From Chaenocephalus aceratus (lineage: Eukaryota; Chordata; Actinopteri; Perciformes; Channichthyidae), in NCBI GenBank assembly GCA_023974075.1, contig CM043785.1, positions 24,307,169 through 24,371,168 on the forward strand: a stretch of 64,000 nucleotides of DNA, given 5' to 3'. A program made the position numbers and the translations under genes. Numbering within the stretch: the first letter of the stretch is position 1; each line of letters begins with the position of its first letter. Under the pieces are notes generated by a model, which was not told the origin of the DNA, searched no databases, and was given only the letters and a program-made list of their open reading frames with translations. Of the stretch, positions 23,281 to 35,863 are shown piece by piece.

Positions 23281-23745
23281 TGGGTAATCGCTCGAAATGC
23301 CTACGTCTGTTTCCGGTTATTTTTATTTTGAAATTCAGTTCCTGACAGACACCAAAAACGCCTGAGATGATGGAATTAAACCAATAATTAAAAGCAAGGA
23401 TAATTGGGTGTTATTGGTGAGTAAAGAACAGTGTGCTATTTTGAAAAGAATAACAAATTAGAAGGAAAAAAAGATTTAAAAAAATACAGATTTCAGTATC
23501 CTGAGGCTCTGAGCCCCATTTATTTTCCTCACAGACGGCAACAAAAATCCGAAATTATACGATTTAAAATAAAAGCAATAATTGTGGCTTGATATTGAGT
23601 AAGAACATGTTTTTATGAACCACACAGCTTCCGGTCTTCCACGACCCGACCGGAGAAAAAGACGTACTGCAGGCACGAAACACATTACCAGTATAAATAT
23701 ATTGCTTTTAAAATCGTGCTGTGCAACACGAAAATGAGACTGGGT
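23281..23745. repeat. Inverted copies of the 16560 and 10470 repeats
   Basis: 23281-23580 is the reverse complement of 16560-16960, and 23580-23745 is the reverse complement of 10470-10712. The two families are fused here but separate elsewhere in the window. Confidence 0.6.
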
Positions 23746-23746
23746 T

Positions 23747-25152
23747 GTACCCAGCTAGCAGGGAACGTTCTCACAACTTTGGCTAATGTTACCTATTGGT
23801 TCTAATAAGGTTTTAAAGAAACGTTTTAATCTGATGTTCAAAGAACGTTTTTAGGATGTTTATTTTTTCAAATAATGTTCCTATAAGGTTTAAGGTTAAC
23901 TAAGACATAACGTTTTAATTGCAACATTCAGAGGATGTTTTGAGGATGTTATTGAGGCCTGAGATGACAGAAAGTTTTTTTATAAAACGTTCCTTTAATG
24001 TGATATGTTAACAAAGGTGGAACGTTTTGCCTGCAACATTCTAACCTCGTTGGAGTTCCAAGTCCAATTGTGCAGCAATATTGTTAAATTTGCAGCAGTT
24101 CAATCAATGGTAGAAACTGACACAAAGAAGGCACAACACACGTTGAAGATGTGAAGATGGAAGTGAACACTTGTCAGTGAGTGAGGGCTTTCTGAGACCA
24201 GACATTCTTCTTTTTTATTTCTCGGGAATTACAACAACATCATTGTATACCACAAAACAAACTCTTTATAAACCTTCATCACTTCCTTGTCAATGTTATT
24301 TGAAGAGATGCATTCTTTCATCACTTGACAAAAGAGATCCGCTCAACTAACTTCATGCTAGAGACAGTCTGAGATAATCTGTTAAAACAATCTCACATTT
24401 TTCGAAGCAGACACTTATCAGAATCAGAATCAGAATACCTTTATTAGTCCCACAGAGGGGACATTTGCAGCGTTACAGCAGGAAAGAGCCACAGACATCT
24501 TACCCAGCTAGCAGGGAACGTTCTCACAACTTTGGCTAACGTTACCTATTGGTTCTAAGGTTTTAAAGAAACGTTTTAATCTGATGTTCAAAGAACCTTT
24601 TTAGGATGTTTATTTTTTCAAATAATGTTCCTATAAGGTTTAAGGTTAACTAAGACATAACGTTTTAACTGCAACATTCAGAGGATGTTTTGAGGATGTT
24701 ATTGAGGCCTGAGAGGACAGAAAGTTTTTTTATAAAACGTTCCTTTAATGTGATATGTTAACAAAGGTGGAACGTTTTGCCTGCAACATTCTAAGGATGT
24801 GTTTTGGACGTTGTTGGGTAACACATTAAAGATGTTCTTTATAAAACGTTCCCTCAATGTTACATGATAACAAATGAAGAACATTCCCCAAGCAACATTC
24901 TGCAAATGTTTTCAGGATGTTATTATTTTTTTATAAAACGTTCCTGTTATGGCAAATATTAACACGGTCATGGTCAACGTCAGATTTATTTCTAGAGCGC
25001 TTTAAAAAACAAACTTGTTGCATTTGTTTGAAAAGGATGTTTTAAAAAAGATCTGATGTCACCACATTTTCCTTTTGAAAAAAACAAACAAGCACGTAAT
25101 TCATGATAAGCTGTAAGCAGATATTGCATGTTTGCGGTGGCATGTGTGAGTT
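23747..25152. repeat. Tandemly duplicated dispersed element (about 760-base period)
   Basis: CCCAGCTAGCAGGGAACGTT starts at about 23747 and again at about 24505. The following 290 bases, rich in AACGTT and ACATTC motifs, are nearly identical. The first unit is interrupted after GCAACATTCTAA by the copied promoter-exon block at 24045-24505; the second runs on uninterrupted (AAGGATGTGTTTTGG). Confidence 0.6.
24045..24505 (-). pseudogene. Duplicate of the mucin-like gene promoter and first exon
   Basis: About 460 bases match 10004-10470 at high identity. The match covers the exon 1 sequence, the TATA-like box and the AGAATC-tailed repeat. The donor is GAG followed by GTTAGAATG instead of GTAAGAATG. 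The signal-peptide exon and later exons are not beside it, so it is either an orphan promoter or a piece of mobile DNA that both sites share. Confidence 0.6.
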
Positions 25153-25568
25153 CCCAGCTAGAAATGTTTGTTACCATTCGTTGTTCTAGGAATGTTTTCA
25201 GCGGGATGTTTTATTTTGGTTCCCAGAATGTTCTTCTGAAAGGTAGGATAACGTTCTTTAAAAACATTCTGGAAATGTTTGGTGATAACCTTCTTAAGAT
25301 GTTTTTGAAAACCTTCTTAAGATGTGTTTGATAACATTGTTAGAATATTATACCCTACTGTTCTTAAAACGTTTTCAGCGGGGCGTTTTATTTTGGTTCC
25401 CAGAATGTTCTTCTGAAAGGTAGGATAACATTCTCAAAAAACATTCTTAACATTTTTGGTGATAACTTTCTTAAGATGTATGAGCGCATTGAGACAATGA
25501 ATAGGACGTATAAAAACGAATTTATGCATGCCAATATTCACTCACATGCACTTATAATCACACTAAGG

Positions 25569-26634
<1,066 letters not shown>

Positions 26635-26929
26635 CACTAAGGTATGTAGGCCCACAATATTCATAATATCATATGTGTAAAGTATCCGAAAATAATCACA
26701 CTTTTTTCTGACTATAAAGGTTGTGTCTCGTATGTAGGTTCTAACTGTTGGATAAGCTATCTGGCCGTGTGTGGTTTGTGAGGGCTGCGTATAAACAGTG
26801 TCCGCTGTTTATGCATATTGGATAAAAATCGTTATTGCACCCTTTAGATTTGAGACCGACAGACATATAGAGGAACGGACCGACTATCACTGCCCGTTCC
26901 TGAAACCCCTGTTAGTGTTTGTATGTGTT

Positions 26930-27335
26930 TTTTTCTACTGTGTGTCTCTCTCTCCCCCCCACCTGCCTGCTGGTCTGCTCGACACGGCTGGGAGCAATCT
27001 CCAATCAACCACACCTGCAACCTGCTCATCAGCCACACTATGAAAACCTGCAGCCTGCACTCATTCCCTGCCGGATTGTTGCCGTGAACGATTTGTTGCG
27101 TGCCGCCCTAGCTTTTAACCAGCATATTCTGACAACTTTACCTGCTTTTGCCTCACACTCATTTTTGTGTCTCTCCCAGGAGGAATCCAAGGCCTTCCAC
27201 ACTCCCAAGACCAGCCAGGCCTCTCTACCCACCCTGGAACAACTGTTTCCCACTGCTGCCATAACCAACCTCCACTCCCAGCTCCCCTTTTCTAATAAAC
27301 AAATGTTACTTTCACCAGCTGTTAATAGTCAAATT
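26930..27335 (+). mobile_element. Possible LTR-like block
   Basis: Contains AATCAACCACACCTGCAACC, TCATCAGCCACACTATGAAA, TTCCCTGCCGGATTGTTG and a late TAATAAAC signal. This order resembles fish Gypsy LTRs. The boundaries and target duplication are not resolved. Confidence 0.3.
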
Positions 27336-28366
27336 CCAATAGTTAAGTAAACTATCAAAATCATCCTAATGACCACAGTGGTCAGTCCACTTACCCAGGA
27401 ATTTTGAGTTGAACAATTACAGGAATATTATGTCTTTATGTTCTAATAATGTAAACATATTTTAGTAAATTGTTACCACGGAACCTTTGCATACTTTTTT
27501 AAACATAAAGCATGTTATCCTTCTCTAAAATAATAATATTCTGGCAACATAAACAAATCTAACTTGCAGCTGAAAACATTTTAAGAATGTTTTTAGAGAA
27601 CGTTATCCTACCTTTCAGAAGAACATTCTGGGAACCAAAAGAAAACTTCCCGCTGAAAACATTCCTAGAACAATGAATGTAACATTCTCAGAATGTTTTT
27701 AGAACCAAACATTTCTAGCTGGGCTAGTGTTGCATATCTTACATGCGTTAAAAAAGTACTAAGTTATAATATAATAAACAATATGCTAAAAAAAAAAGTA
27801 TTTAGCAGCAAGGGGTGTTATAGTCTGTGTTGTGGTGTGTGTAGGAGGGTCTACTAGGGGCAGTGCTGGTTGTAGTCTGACCGCTGCAGGAAGGAAGGAC
27901 CTGCGGTATCTCTCCGTGTGACAGGTGGGGTGCAGCAGCCTGTCGCTGAAGGTGCTGCACAGTGAGGACAGGGTGTCCTGGAGAGGGTGGGACATATTGT
28001 CCAGCAGGGAGGACAGCTTGGCTGCCATTCTCCTGTCTCCCACCACCTCCACAGTGTCCAGAGGACTCCAGAGGACTCCCCAGGACAGAGCTGGCCTTCC
28101 TTACCAGTCTGTTCAGTCTCTTCCCGTCAGCAGCCGAGATGCTGCTGTCCCAGCAGGCCACACCATAGAAAATGGCTGACGCCACAACAGAGTCAAAGAA
28201 GGTCTGAAGGAGTGCCCCCTGCACCCCGAAATACCTCAGTCTCCTCAGCAGAAAGAGTCTACTCTGTCCCTTCTTGTACAGAGCAGCAGAATCATCAGTC
28301 CAGTCCAGGTTATTGTTCAGATGAACACCCAGGTATTTGTAAGATTTCACAATCTCAATGTCCGCT

Positions 28367-29866
28367 TATGAAGCTGACCGTGGAGCGGCGCGACCAAGCA
28401 AGGAGGCAAAGGCAGAACATCCAAAATACAACCCGGTGTGGGCATTTATTACTCACGGGCACATGACACAGCCTCAATCTCGCTGTTTACGTGAGCACAG
28501 TCACCAGCCACAAGGATCTCACACCCCACTCCCAGCCAACAAAGACAGGGAAAACAGAGCCTAAATACCTACACACTAATCAGCACAACAAGACACAGGT
28601 GAGGGGGGGGGAGGAGAAAACACAGGGCACCAGGTGAACACAATCAGGAGTAACAGACATGGGGAAAGGGAAACACTTTTCAAAATAAAAGCACATGTGC
28701 AATAGTACAAGGCCCGAAGCCGTCAGTCCACAGTGACGAAGCCATCTTCGTCACATTTCCTCCTTCCTCTCCCGAAAGAGAACAGTACCTTATTCCTGTG
28801 ACACTTGTTGATCTTGGCCATGTTGCTCTCCTCCATGTGTCTCCACTCCGCCCGGTGTTTCTGCTTTCCCTTGTGCCGCATGGTTTCCTCAGAGGGGAGC
28901 GTGAAGTCGGAAGGAAGCGTCCCTTTCATCCTCAATTCTTTCTCCCGCTCCTTCGCGATGGCCTCCGTCAGGTTCTCCACATACGCCGCCTTCAGCGTCT
29001 TCATCACCTGCTTCTCCACCTGAGTCTGAGCGGCTGACAGGGCCTCTGCATGAGCCTGAGCCCTTATCTCCTCCAGCTGTCGCTGTATGACACGCTCTCT
29101 CTCCCGACGGATCCCCTCGGCTATTTTTACCTGCTCCTCCTCCGCTAGAAAAGCATCTTCCTCGTCTTTAATTTTCTTCTCCTCTGAAAGTTTCTTCTCC
29201 TGCAGGTGTATCAGACGAGCCTCCTCCACTAAGCGCATCTTCTCTTCCTTTCTCAGCTTCTCCTCTTCCTGCCTCTGCAACCTGAGCTGCTCCTCTTTCT
29301 CTTCCATCAGGGAAACCTGTTCCTGTATCCGTGAAAACGGCTGCTCCATGTTCCTCAAACGGCACTCCTCCCGCTTGAATCTGGCTGTCTCATACTGCAG
29401 GAATGACTTCATCATCTCCCTCAGTTCCTCCATCGTTTTCACCTCCTCACTTGGTCAATCCCACTTCTGACACCAAATGTGAAGCTGACCGTGGAGCGGC
29501 CCGACCAAGCAAGGAGGCAAAGGCAGAACGTCCAAAATACAACCCGGTGTGGGCATTTATTACTCACGGGCACATGACACAGCCTCAATCTCGTTGTTCA
29601 CGTGAGCACAGTCACCAGCCACAAGGATCTCACACCCCACTCCTAGCCAACACAGACAGGGAAAACAGAGCCTAAATACCTACACACTAATCAGCACAAC
29701 AAGACACAGGTGAGGGAGGGGGAGGAGACAACACAGGGCACCAGGTGAACACAATCAGGAGTAACAGACATGGGGAAAGGGAAACACTTTTCAAAATAAA
29801 AGCACATGTGCAATAGTACAAGGCCCGAAGCCGTCAGTCCACAGTGATGAAGCCATCTTCGTCACA
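28367..29866 (-). mobile_element. Complete non-autonomous LTR retrotransposon
   Basis: 1500 bases with 389-base LTRs at 29478-29866 (5' LTR on the minus strand) and 28367-28755 (3' LTR). The LTRs are almost identical, so the insertion is young. The target duplication CCGCT lies at 28362-28366 and 29867-29871. On the minus strand the 5' LTR ends TTCACA and is followed by TTTGGTGTCAGAAGTGGGAT, a likely primer-binding site. A polypurine tract (AGAGGAAGGAGGAAA) directly precedes the 3' LTR start TGTGACG. The outer left LTR end reads TATGAAG instead of TGTGAAG. The internal region is only 722 bases and has no protease, polymerase or integrase. Confidence 0.88.
28723..29442 (-). CDS. Coiled-coil protein of the non-autonomous LTR element
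   Basis: 239 codons, starting just downstream of the primer-binding region and ending 33 bases inside the 3' LTR. Residues about 30-150 are a nearly continuous charged heptad-like coiled coil rich in Glu, Lys, Arg and Gln (EEKEEQLRLQRQEEEKL, RERERVIQRQLEEIRAQ). The C terminus is basic then acidic (FSFGRGRRKCDEDGF). There is no zinc knuckle or DSG/DTG protease motif. It could be a divergent gag-like structural protein or a captured host coiled coil. The intact frame between near-identical LTRs suggests recent or ongoing selection. I do not recognise the family. Confidence 0.7.
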   Translation of the reverse strand: MKTMEELREMMKSFLQYETARFKREECRLRNMEQPFSRIQEQVSLMEEKEEQLRLQRQEEEKLRKEEKMRLVEEARLIHLQEKKLSEEKKIKDEEDAFLAEEEQVKIAEGIRRERERVIQRQLEEIRAQAHAEALSAAQTQVEKQVMKTLKAAYVENLTEAIAKEREKELRMKGTLPSDFTLPSEETMRHKGKQKHRAEWRHMEESNMAKINKCHRNKVLFSFGRGRRKCDEDGFVTVD

Positions 29867-29919
29867 CCGCTCCCTTGATGTTCACTGGTGTCGGGGGGGA
29901 GTATGGGCTCAGAACAGTC

Positions 29920-30528
29920 TCATAATACACACATGCACACAGAAGGATTCATACTTGTATTTCCGGATCCACACTTGTGTTTTTCAAAGCACACACAAAT
30001 GTGTTCCGTTTCATATACATGTAAATAAAATCCAAATACAGAAAAAAGTTTTACATATGTATTTTCGATCCTCACATATTAGTTTTCCGTTTAAAACCTC
30101 TGCACCTACAAACACAAACCGCTTTCTGTGCACGGTTAGCTGTGCATTCGTGTGTGGTTTTTTTGAGACTCCCCTGACGCTCACCCGATTCGTACTTGTA
30201 CTTTTTTCTTTCAATAGCCAATCAGATGTCTCCTTCATTCTAAGCCAATCACATCACATGAGCGCGCCCCCACGAGGGTATGATTTCTTGCGTTCATGAC
30301 ATTTCACGCATTTTGCGCCGTCCGGTCAGCTCGCTAAACAGAGGGCGGAGCTTCAGGTGATCATGCAAAGCTGCGTGTCTCCGTCAGACTCAGCAGTTGA
30401 TCTGATCTCTCTCTCGCGTCCGGTTATACGTCACTCGCTTTTATGTCCATATCGATCATATCCAGCTCTCCTGATCGGCCTTTATAGAGAGCACCGATCA
30501 AACTATTAAGAGTGAATATCGGCCGATA
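29920..30528. other. Repeat-like spacer without genes
   Basis: Contains CAATAGCCAATCAGATG and CTAAGCCAATCACATC boxes, and GATCGG/CGGCCGATA motifs near 30470-30530 that resemble DNA-element ends. No gene is supported. Confidence 0.35.
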
Positions 30529-30537
30529 ATGACCGGC

Positions 30538-31190
30538 GGGGCTCCCTCCCTGATCATGAATCAGAGACTATTTCTTTTAACTGCCCAACTTCAATATGTG
30601 ACTCATCCAACTGTATTATTGTGTTTCCAGATCCATGGGTCTCCATTGCGGTTTCTGCACCATGGGTACCCCCAACGTTGTCGGCAGGATACCAAAAGAT
30701 CTTCAGAACTGGTAAGTGTAATTTCAAATCTATATTTGGACATTGCCTTACCAGAATCTGTGATTGACGGTATCATAAAAAAATTACCTGTGAAACTGAG
30801 CGGCTGCATTTTTTTGGTTTCTCTACTCTTTACATCTGGGGGTTTTCATGATAACCTGGGGAATCGGTGTCTAAGGAGATTTCGTCCTGGCCGATTTCCC
30901 CTGTGATTGCTGCTGGGGCATGTGCTTTCAGAGCAAACACAGCTCATGTAAAAAACAATAAGAATATTCGGCGAAGAGGAAGAAAAGCACAGAGTGTCAC
31001 ATATCTTTTCCTCACACCATTGCCGATTGTTTGTTTTTTTCAAAAAACAGAACGGTCTAAAAGCATTTATTTTTGTCTGCGACCGTCTGGGGCAGACAAC
31101 TAAGTGCGTGCGTCGCCTGGCGCGCCGCAGTTTCCTACTTGCTGGACAAACTGGGCGCCTGCCCGGGGTGCACACAATACGAATATAGGT
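30538..31190 (+). pseudogene. Env-like fragment upstream of the retroviral gag
   Basis: About 150 bases (30538-30690) match 44355-44495 near the 3' end of the same provirus almost exactly, in the same env-type frame. The downstream stretch continues as a decayed env-like reading frame with stops near 30763 and 30849. Finding env sequence 5' of gag means the left side was rebuilt by recombination or comes from a second, adjoining provirus. It is non-functional as it stands. Confidence 0.5.
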
Positions 31191-31614
31191 TAATTGGTCA
31201 TTAATGGAAAGGGTGGTACGCGAGAATGTGACATAGCGCTGTGTTTCATCGTTGTAATGAACTGATGGGTTGTTACATTTCGCTGTTGTTGGAGAAGAAA
31301 GGGTACTGGATAAATAAAAAGTCTATGCTCTCCGGATCGGGGGGGGGGCAAAAGCACCACTAAATTGGCATAGTGGTTGTTGATTGAGAATAAATTAGTT
31401 ATTGCTCTTCAACAGATTCCGTTCTTAGCACTTGTACAAGTATATATGAGTAAGAAGGCACTCATATTAAACAGATATTTCCCTACCCCCTCTGAAACCT
31501 CTCTATTCGGATTAAATTAAGTTGGATGAGCTTTGCTGTCACGCTGATGTTTGTGACGAGTTCATGTTTGTTTGTCTAATTGCAGTGTTTATTTTAATGT
31601 ACTAACCGTTAAAC

Positions 31615-33150
31615 ATGGGTAATACTGTCTCCTCAAACGATTCAGTTGGTAAGAGGAAAACGAATTCACGCACCAAGACACCTTCTAAAAATCCAATTAC
31701 AGACAGCCACTTCACTCATATGTTTCCCCCTAATATGCCGTCTGGAATTGTCGGAAGAAGCTTGGATTGCTATAAAGTTATGCCGTTTACCTCGTTACTT
31801 TGTGAACACTCACAACAGAATAATCAGAAAGGGAAGATTCAATTTGATTGGCCTTTAACCGGTACTTTTGACATGGGCGTGTTTTGGCAGGCATTTAAAC
31901 TTGTTGAAAATGATCCAAATTCCTCCTGGGACATAGGATACATGAAAGAATGTGTTAAAGCTTGGATGTCTATTGCAGAAAAAAGAGGATATAATGAGCG
32001 AAAGAATGAAAAATCAGTTGGCGCCGAGCGAGGCTCCATTGAGCTCAAAGCGTTGATTGATAGGGTTTCTAAATGTGCGGCGAGTTGTCATTTACTTAGC
32101 CTAGAGGCTGCTTTTGATGTTAAATCAGAGAACATGTCCAGAATTAAGGAAAGACACAGAAAGGATGTTGCAGCCATTGCTAAGTCAGTGATGTACGATT
32201 AGTTGAAAAGACAAGGACAGTCTCTCAGCCCCTCTCAGCTCATTTGCATTTTAACAGACGCTGGGCTGCTGGAGGAAAAGCAGGCTGTGTCTCTCTGTAC
32301 ACAAATGATCCCCGCGACAGAACTCTCAAATCCTGTTGCGAGAAACTCCGAGGATGATCTGTTAATGACAGCTGCAGCTATCATGAATGAAAATGGGTTG
32401 AGATATCAGCCAGGACATTATGGAAAACTAGATTTGGGGCAGCAGGAGCAGAGTGCAGCGGAGGGTGAAGGGGATTCTTCAGACAGCAGCCCGTTACGAA
32501 CCCCCTCTCCTCGTCCTCCGCCACTCCGTTTACACGATTACCCAGGGACGCCGTACGGCAGCAGTTTTCCAAAGACTGTCCAGCGTAAAATGATCACGAG
32601 AACGCAAACATCTCAGAATAATAATTCTGCTGAAACTGTGACCGCCTCGAAAATTCTGATAGGAGAGGTTCCAGTTTTTAAGCCTTGGACACCCGCTGAG
32701 GTCATTGATGTCACTAATCATGCTCCCAGTCCCACTAAAAGCCCAGATGAGTATCTGTCGTGGTTGACTAATGTCTGCTCAGTTTATAACTGTTTGGTTC
32801 ATGATGTTAAACAGCTGATAATCCTAACATACAAGGCAGATTGGCCCACGTGCAGAGACGAGTTTAAATTTCCTGAGTGTACGCCTGCAGGTGATTGGCC
32901 TCTGACACAGACGTGCGACATGTGGATTCAGAACGTCGCTGCTTTGGCTATTAGAGCATGCGCTAAGACTCACACAGATTTTCCCCAAGTGATGGCTTGC
33001 ATACAGAGCCCAACAGAAACTGTCCCAGAATTTATCCAGCGTTTCATGACAGTGTGGGATAATAATGCGGGCATTAAAAGGAAGGGCAATGATTTGTTCT
33101 CCATACAGAGCGTGTTACATAACTTAAAGAGACAGCTCAAGCCTACATGA
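31615..33150 (+). pseudogene. Retroviral gag (matrix and capsid part) with one in-frame amber stop
   Basis: Starts MGNTVSS, with Gly at position 2 as for N-myristoylation. A TAG at 32200-32202 interrupts an otherwise open frame that continues for another 315 codons. The second part holds a proline-rich linker (residues near 32490-32530), then a capsid region with a major-homology-like segment (IQSPTETVPEFIQRF near 33003-33047). The frame ends at a TGA near 33148, followed by a shift before the nucleocapsid part. Whether the TAG was ever a readthrough site or is simply decay cannot be told from one copy. Confidence 0.75.
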
Positions 33151-33247
33151 TGGCGCCTCCTGACTGGCAAGTTAAAAAGGGGCTTTCACCTGGTTAAATA
33201 AAGGCTACAAGGAAACAAGGAAAACCTGGAAACTCACGATAGCCACA

Positions 33248-33658
33248 ATGCGTGCCCTGCATAGGAGCCAGATATTTCTGACCCCCAGAATTGCCCAGCT
33301 GCTGCAACAATTGCCTCAAAATACACAGGCTTATCAGGGTGCGGAAAACTCCCAGCAATTTCAGGGACAAAACCGCACACAGCAGTATCAAAATCAGGGA
33401 ACATCACAGGGTTATCAAAACAAGAGCAGACAGCAGCAGAACAAAAATTCCAAAAAGTTGATGCCATGTCATGTTTGCGGTGCAACGGACCACTGGTCGG
33501 GGCAGTGCGAAAAGAGATGGGGAGCTCAGCAGAACACACAATCCTTGCCTGCTCTCCCCCAGCCCCCCCGGCATCCCGCATTATTGTCGCCCCCACACTA
33601 TGACAGACAGGCTCAACATGGGCAAAATGGTCAGCAAAGTGGATTTAATAGAAGATAG
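33248..33658 (+). pseudogene. Retroviral nucleocapsid part with CCHC zinc knuckle
   Basis: A Gln/Asn-rich stretch followed by CHVCGATDHWSGQC (about 33466-33507). This is an exact C-x2-C-x4-H-x4-C knuckle of the retroviral nucleocapsid type. It lies in a different frame from the capsid part, so at least one indel separates them. Confidence 0.75.
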
Positions 33659-33689
33659 GGGTACCATGGAGAAAATAGGATCAGATTCA

Positions 33690-34363
33690 CAGCATTTCCC
33701 CATTCAAGCAGCAACAATTCGCCTTTCCAATAACCCACGTGAAGATCCGATTATGCCCGTTGATTTTAGTGGTACGGCTGTAGATATTTTGATTGACAGT
33801 GGAGCCACATTGTCTGCAGTACGTACTAAGGAGAAAGTGTGTGAAGCAACTAATCATTTTTTACAACAATGGGCGTTTCTGGCATTCCTATGTCCGAGCC
33901 CATTTCAGAGAGTATTAATGTTTCAATCGATGGGTCAAATGTGCAACACTCTTTCATTATTTCAGATGGAAGTCCTATTAATTTAATGGGCAGAGACTTA
34001 CTTTGTAAGTTACAGGCAACAATACATTGCACTCCAGATGGATTGTTTTTGACTATTCCTGACAGCAAAGTCTATCAAGCTGTCCTATTCATTCAATCAT
34101 CTCAAGACAACCTTTATTGTTAGTCATTTCCAGATTTCAACATGATTTCTGTTTTTTCCACAACAGGGATTCAGAAAATTGCTAGAATTTCCCCTGTGTG
34201 TGCTTCCTTAATGTCTCTTATGCGGCCTGTGTTGAATTGTCACTGCACAGCTGCTTTTAACCCGTCAGATGACTATGCGCTATCAGTAAGAGGTTTTTGC
34301 AACAGCTCAGATCAGTTGGAATGCGAGCAGTTTTTGTTTTTAGGACCACAAGGATGTGCGTAG
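33690..34363 (+). pseudogene. Retroviral protease and start of pol, frameshifted
   Basis: ILIDSGATLSAV (about 33787-33822) is the aspartic protease active-site loop of the DSGA type. The second conserved protease block (NLMGRDLL, about 33978-34001) is in another frame after an indel near 33860. Sequence to 34363 has the position expected for the start of the polymerase and is broken before DIRS copy B. Confidence 0.7.
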
Positions 34364-34807
34364 CCTCTTAGGCTCACACCCCCACAGCAGGCTCTTCTAG
34401 CTATAGAAGCTGTAGGTTACTTACGTAACCCCAGGTCTCAGAGTAACATGAAGTGAGATGTCTCACTATGGGATGCGCCTCATCGCGGAGCAAACAGAAG
34501 CATCAATCTCATTACGCCAATCCTGATTGGCTGGTGATATTGACGTCAGCGTCAGGGCAAATCACCCCCTATAAGTAGCTTGCGCCACAACGCATGCGTC
34601 ATTCAAAATAAGCACCTCTTCTCGCTTCACCATAGCAAGGAGGGCCGTCTGGTGAGACATCTCACTTCATGTTACTCTGAGTACTCGGGTTACGTAAGTA
34701 ACCTATAGTTCTCATTCATAACACTCCGTTCGATGTCTCACTATGGGATATTGTAGCTCCCGTATTGCCAGACGAGCTTATCTCGAAAATCACCGATCAA
34801 CCAGAAT

Positions 34808-35863
34808 TTAACAGGTAGAGTCCCGACTCAACAAGGTGCCCAGCACTGCTCGGGCCACGCTTGGAGCGGAGACGTCTAGCCTGTAAAAGCGGACAAAAGT
34901 GAGCGACGAGGACCAGCTCGCCGCTGCACAGATGTCTTGGATGGAAACACCCTTGAACAAAGCCCAGGATGTAGCCAGGCCCCGAGTCGAATGAGCCCGC
35001 AGACCCGAAGGTGCTTGCAAATTCTGACTCGTATAGGCCAAAGCAATTGCCTCCACAATCCAGTGGGAGAGCCGTTGCTTAGTAACAGGCTTGCCCTTGT
35101 GAGGGTTAGCCCAGGACACGAAGAGTTGGTCATTAAGACGAAGCTCTTTTGATCTGTCCATATATGTGTGTAAAGCCCGGACTGGACACAACAGATACTG
35201 CTGCTGCTCCCCGGAGGAAACCAGATGCGGAGGAAATGCCTCAATGTCAATCGGGGTACACGAACCAACCACCTTTGGTGGAAAGGCAGGGTTGGGCTTC
35301 AACAACACTCTCGTTTGCCCTGGGGAAAACTGAGTTCATGAGGAATGTACAGACAGTGCAATATCGCTGACCCGCTTGGCTGATGCCAGGGCCAGTAACA
35401 GCACTGTCTTGAGTGACAGATGTTTCATGTCAGCTCCTTCCAGGGGTTCAAATGGGGTAATTCTGAGCCCATTCAAAACCACTGCCAAGTCCCATAAGGG
35501 CACCAGCGACCTGGAGACAGGGAGGAGCCTGCGAGCTCCCTTCATAAAACGGCAAACCAAAGGGTGTTGGCTAGCCGTCTTACCCTCAAAGCCCACATGG
35601 CATGCAGCAATAGCAGCCAAGTACACCTTGATCGTGGAGAAAGCTCTGTGTTTATCGATCAAGTCCTGTAGAAATGATAAAATCACCCCGACAGGACATT
35701 GAAAAGAGATGTGTCCTTCTTGAAGGCACCACTCCTCAAACACCCTCCACTTACAGTCGTAAAGAGACCTGGTGGAGGAAGCTCTCGCACTCTGAATAGT
35801 GTTTATCACCTTCTGAGGGAGTCCCACTGTATTCAGATTGTACCACTCACAGGTCAGGCCCAT
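34808..35863 (-). pseudogene. DIRS tyrosine recombinase (copy B), one frameshift
   Basis: The full length of the recombinase is present on the minus strand. The N-terminal part is 35863-35336, with the first catalytic Arg box ALASAKRVSDI. The C-terminal part is 35308-34808, with GLRAHSTRGLATSW (catalytic His-x-x-Arg), DICAAASWSS and FVRFYRLDV (catalytic Tyr). The two are separated by a 4-base deletion (copy A reads CATGAATATC, here CAATATC, near 35360). Apart from that indel it is the best-preserved recombinase in the window. Confidence 0.85.

Larger units (their letters stand above)
27786..29915 (-). pseudogene. LINE ORF2 C-terminal fragment, split by an LTR element
   Basis: Minus-strand coding remnant of a non-LTR retrotransposon. 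It carries KSYKYLGVHLNNNLDW, KKGQSRLFLLRRLRYFGVQ, DSVVASAIFYGVACWDSS and KRLNRLVRKASSVLG (28350-28080), then ERYRRSFLPAAVRL in another frame (about 27900). The sequence right of 29866 encodes the immediately preceding residues (PTPVNIKGADIE), so one LINE fragment was split by the element at 28367-29866. The LINE is 5'-truncated near 29915 and has at least one frameshift near 28080. Confidence 0.75.

Noticed and set aside
27925..28466. Plus-strand ORFs over the LINE fragment
   Set aside because: Antisense to recognisable minus-strand LINE ORF2 motifs.
28798..29470. Plus-strand Ser/Leu-rich ORFs over the coiled-coil gene
   Set aside because: Complement of a Glu/Lys/Arg-rich coding sequence; LTR, primer site and polypurine tract all point to the minus strand.
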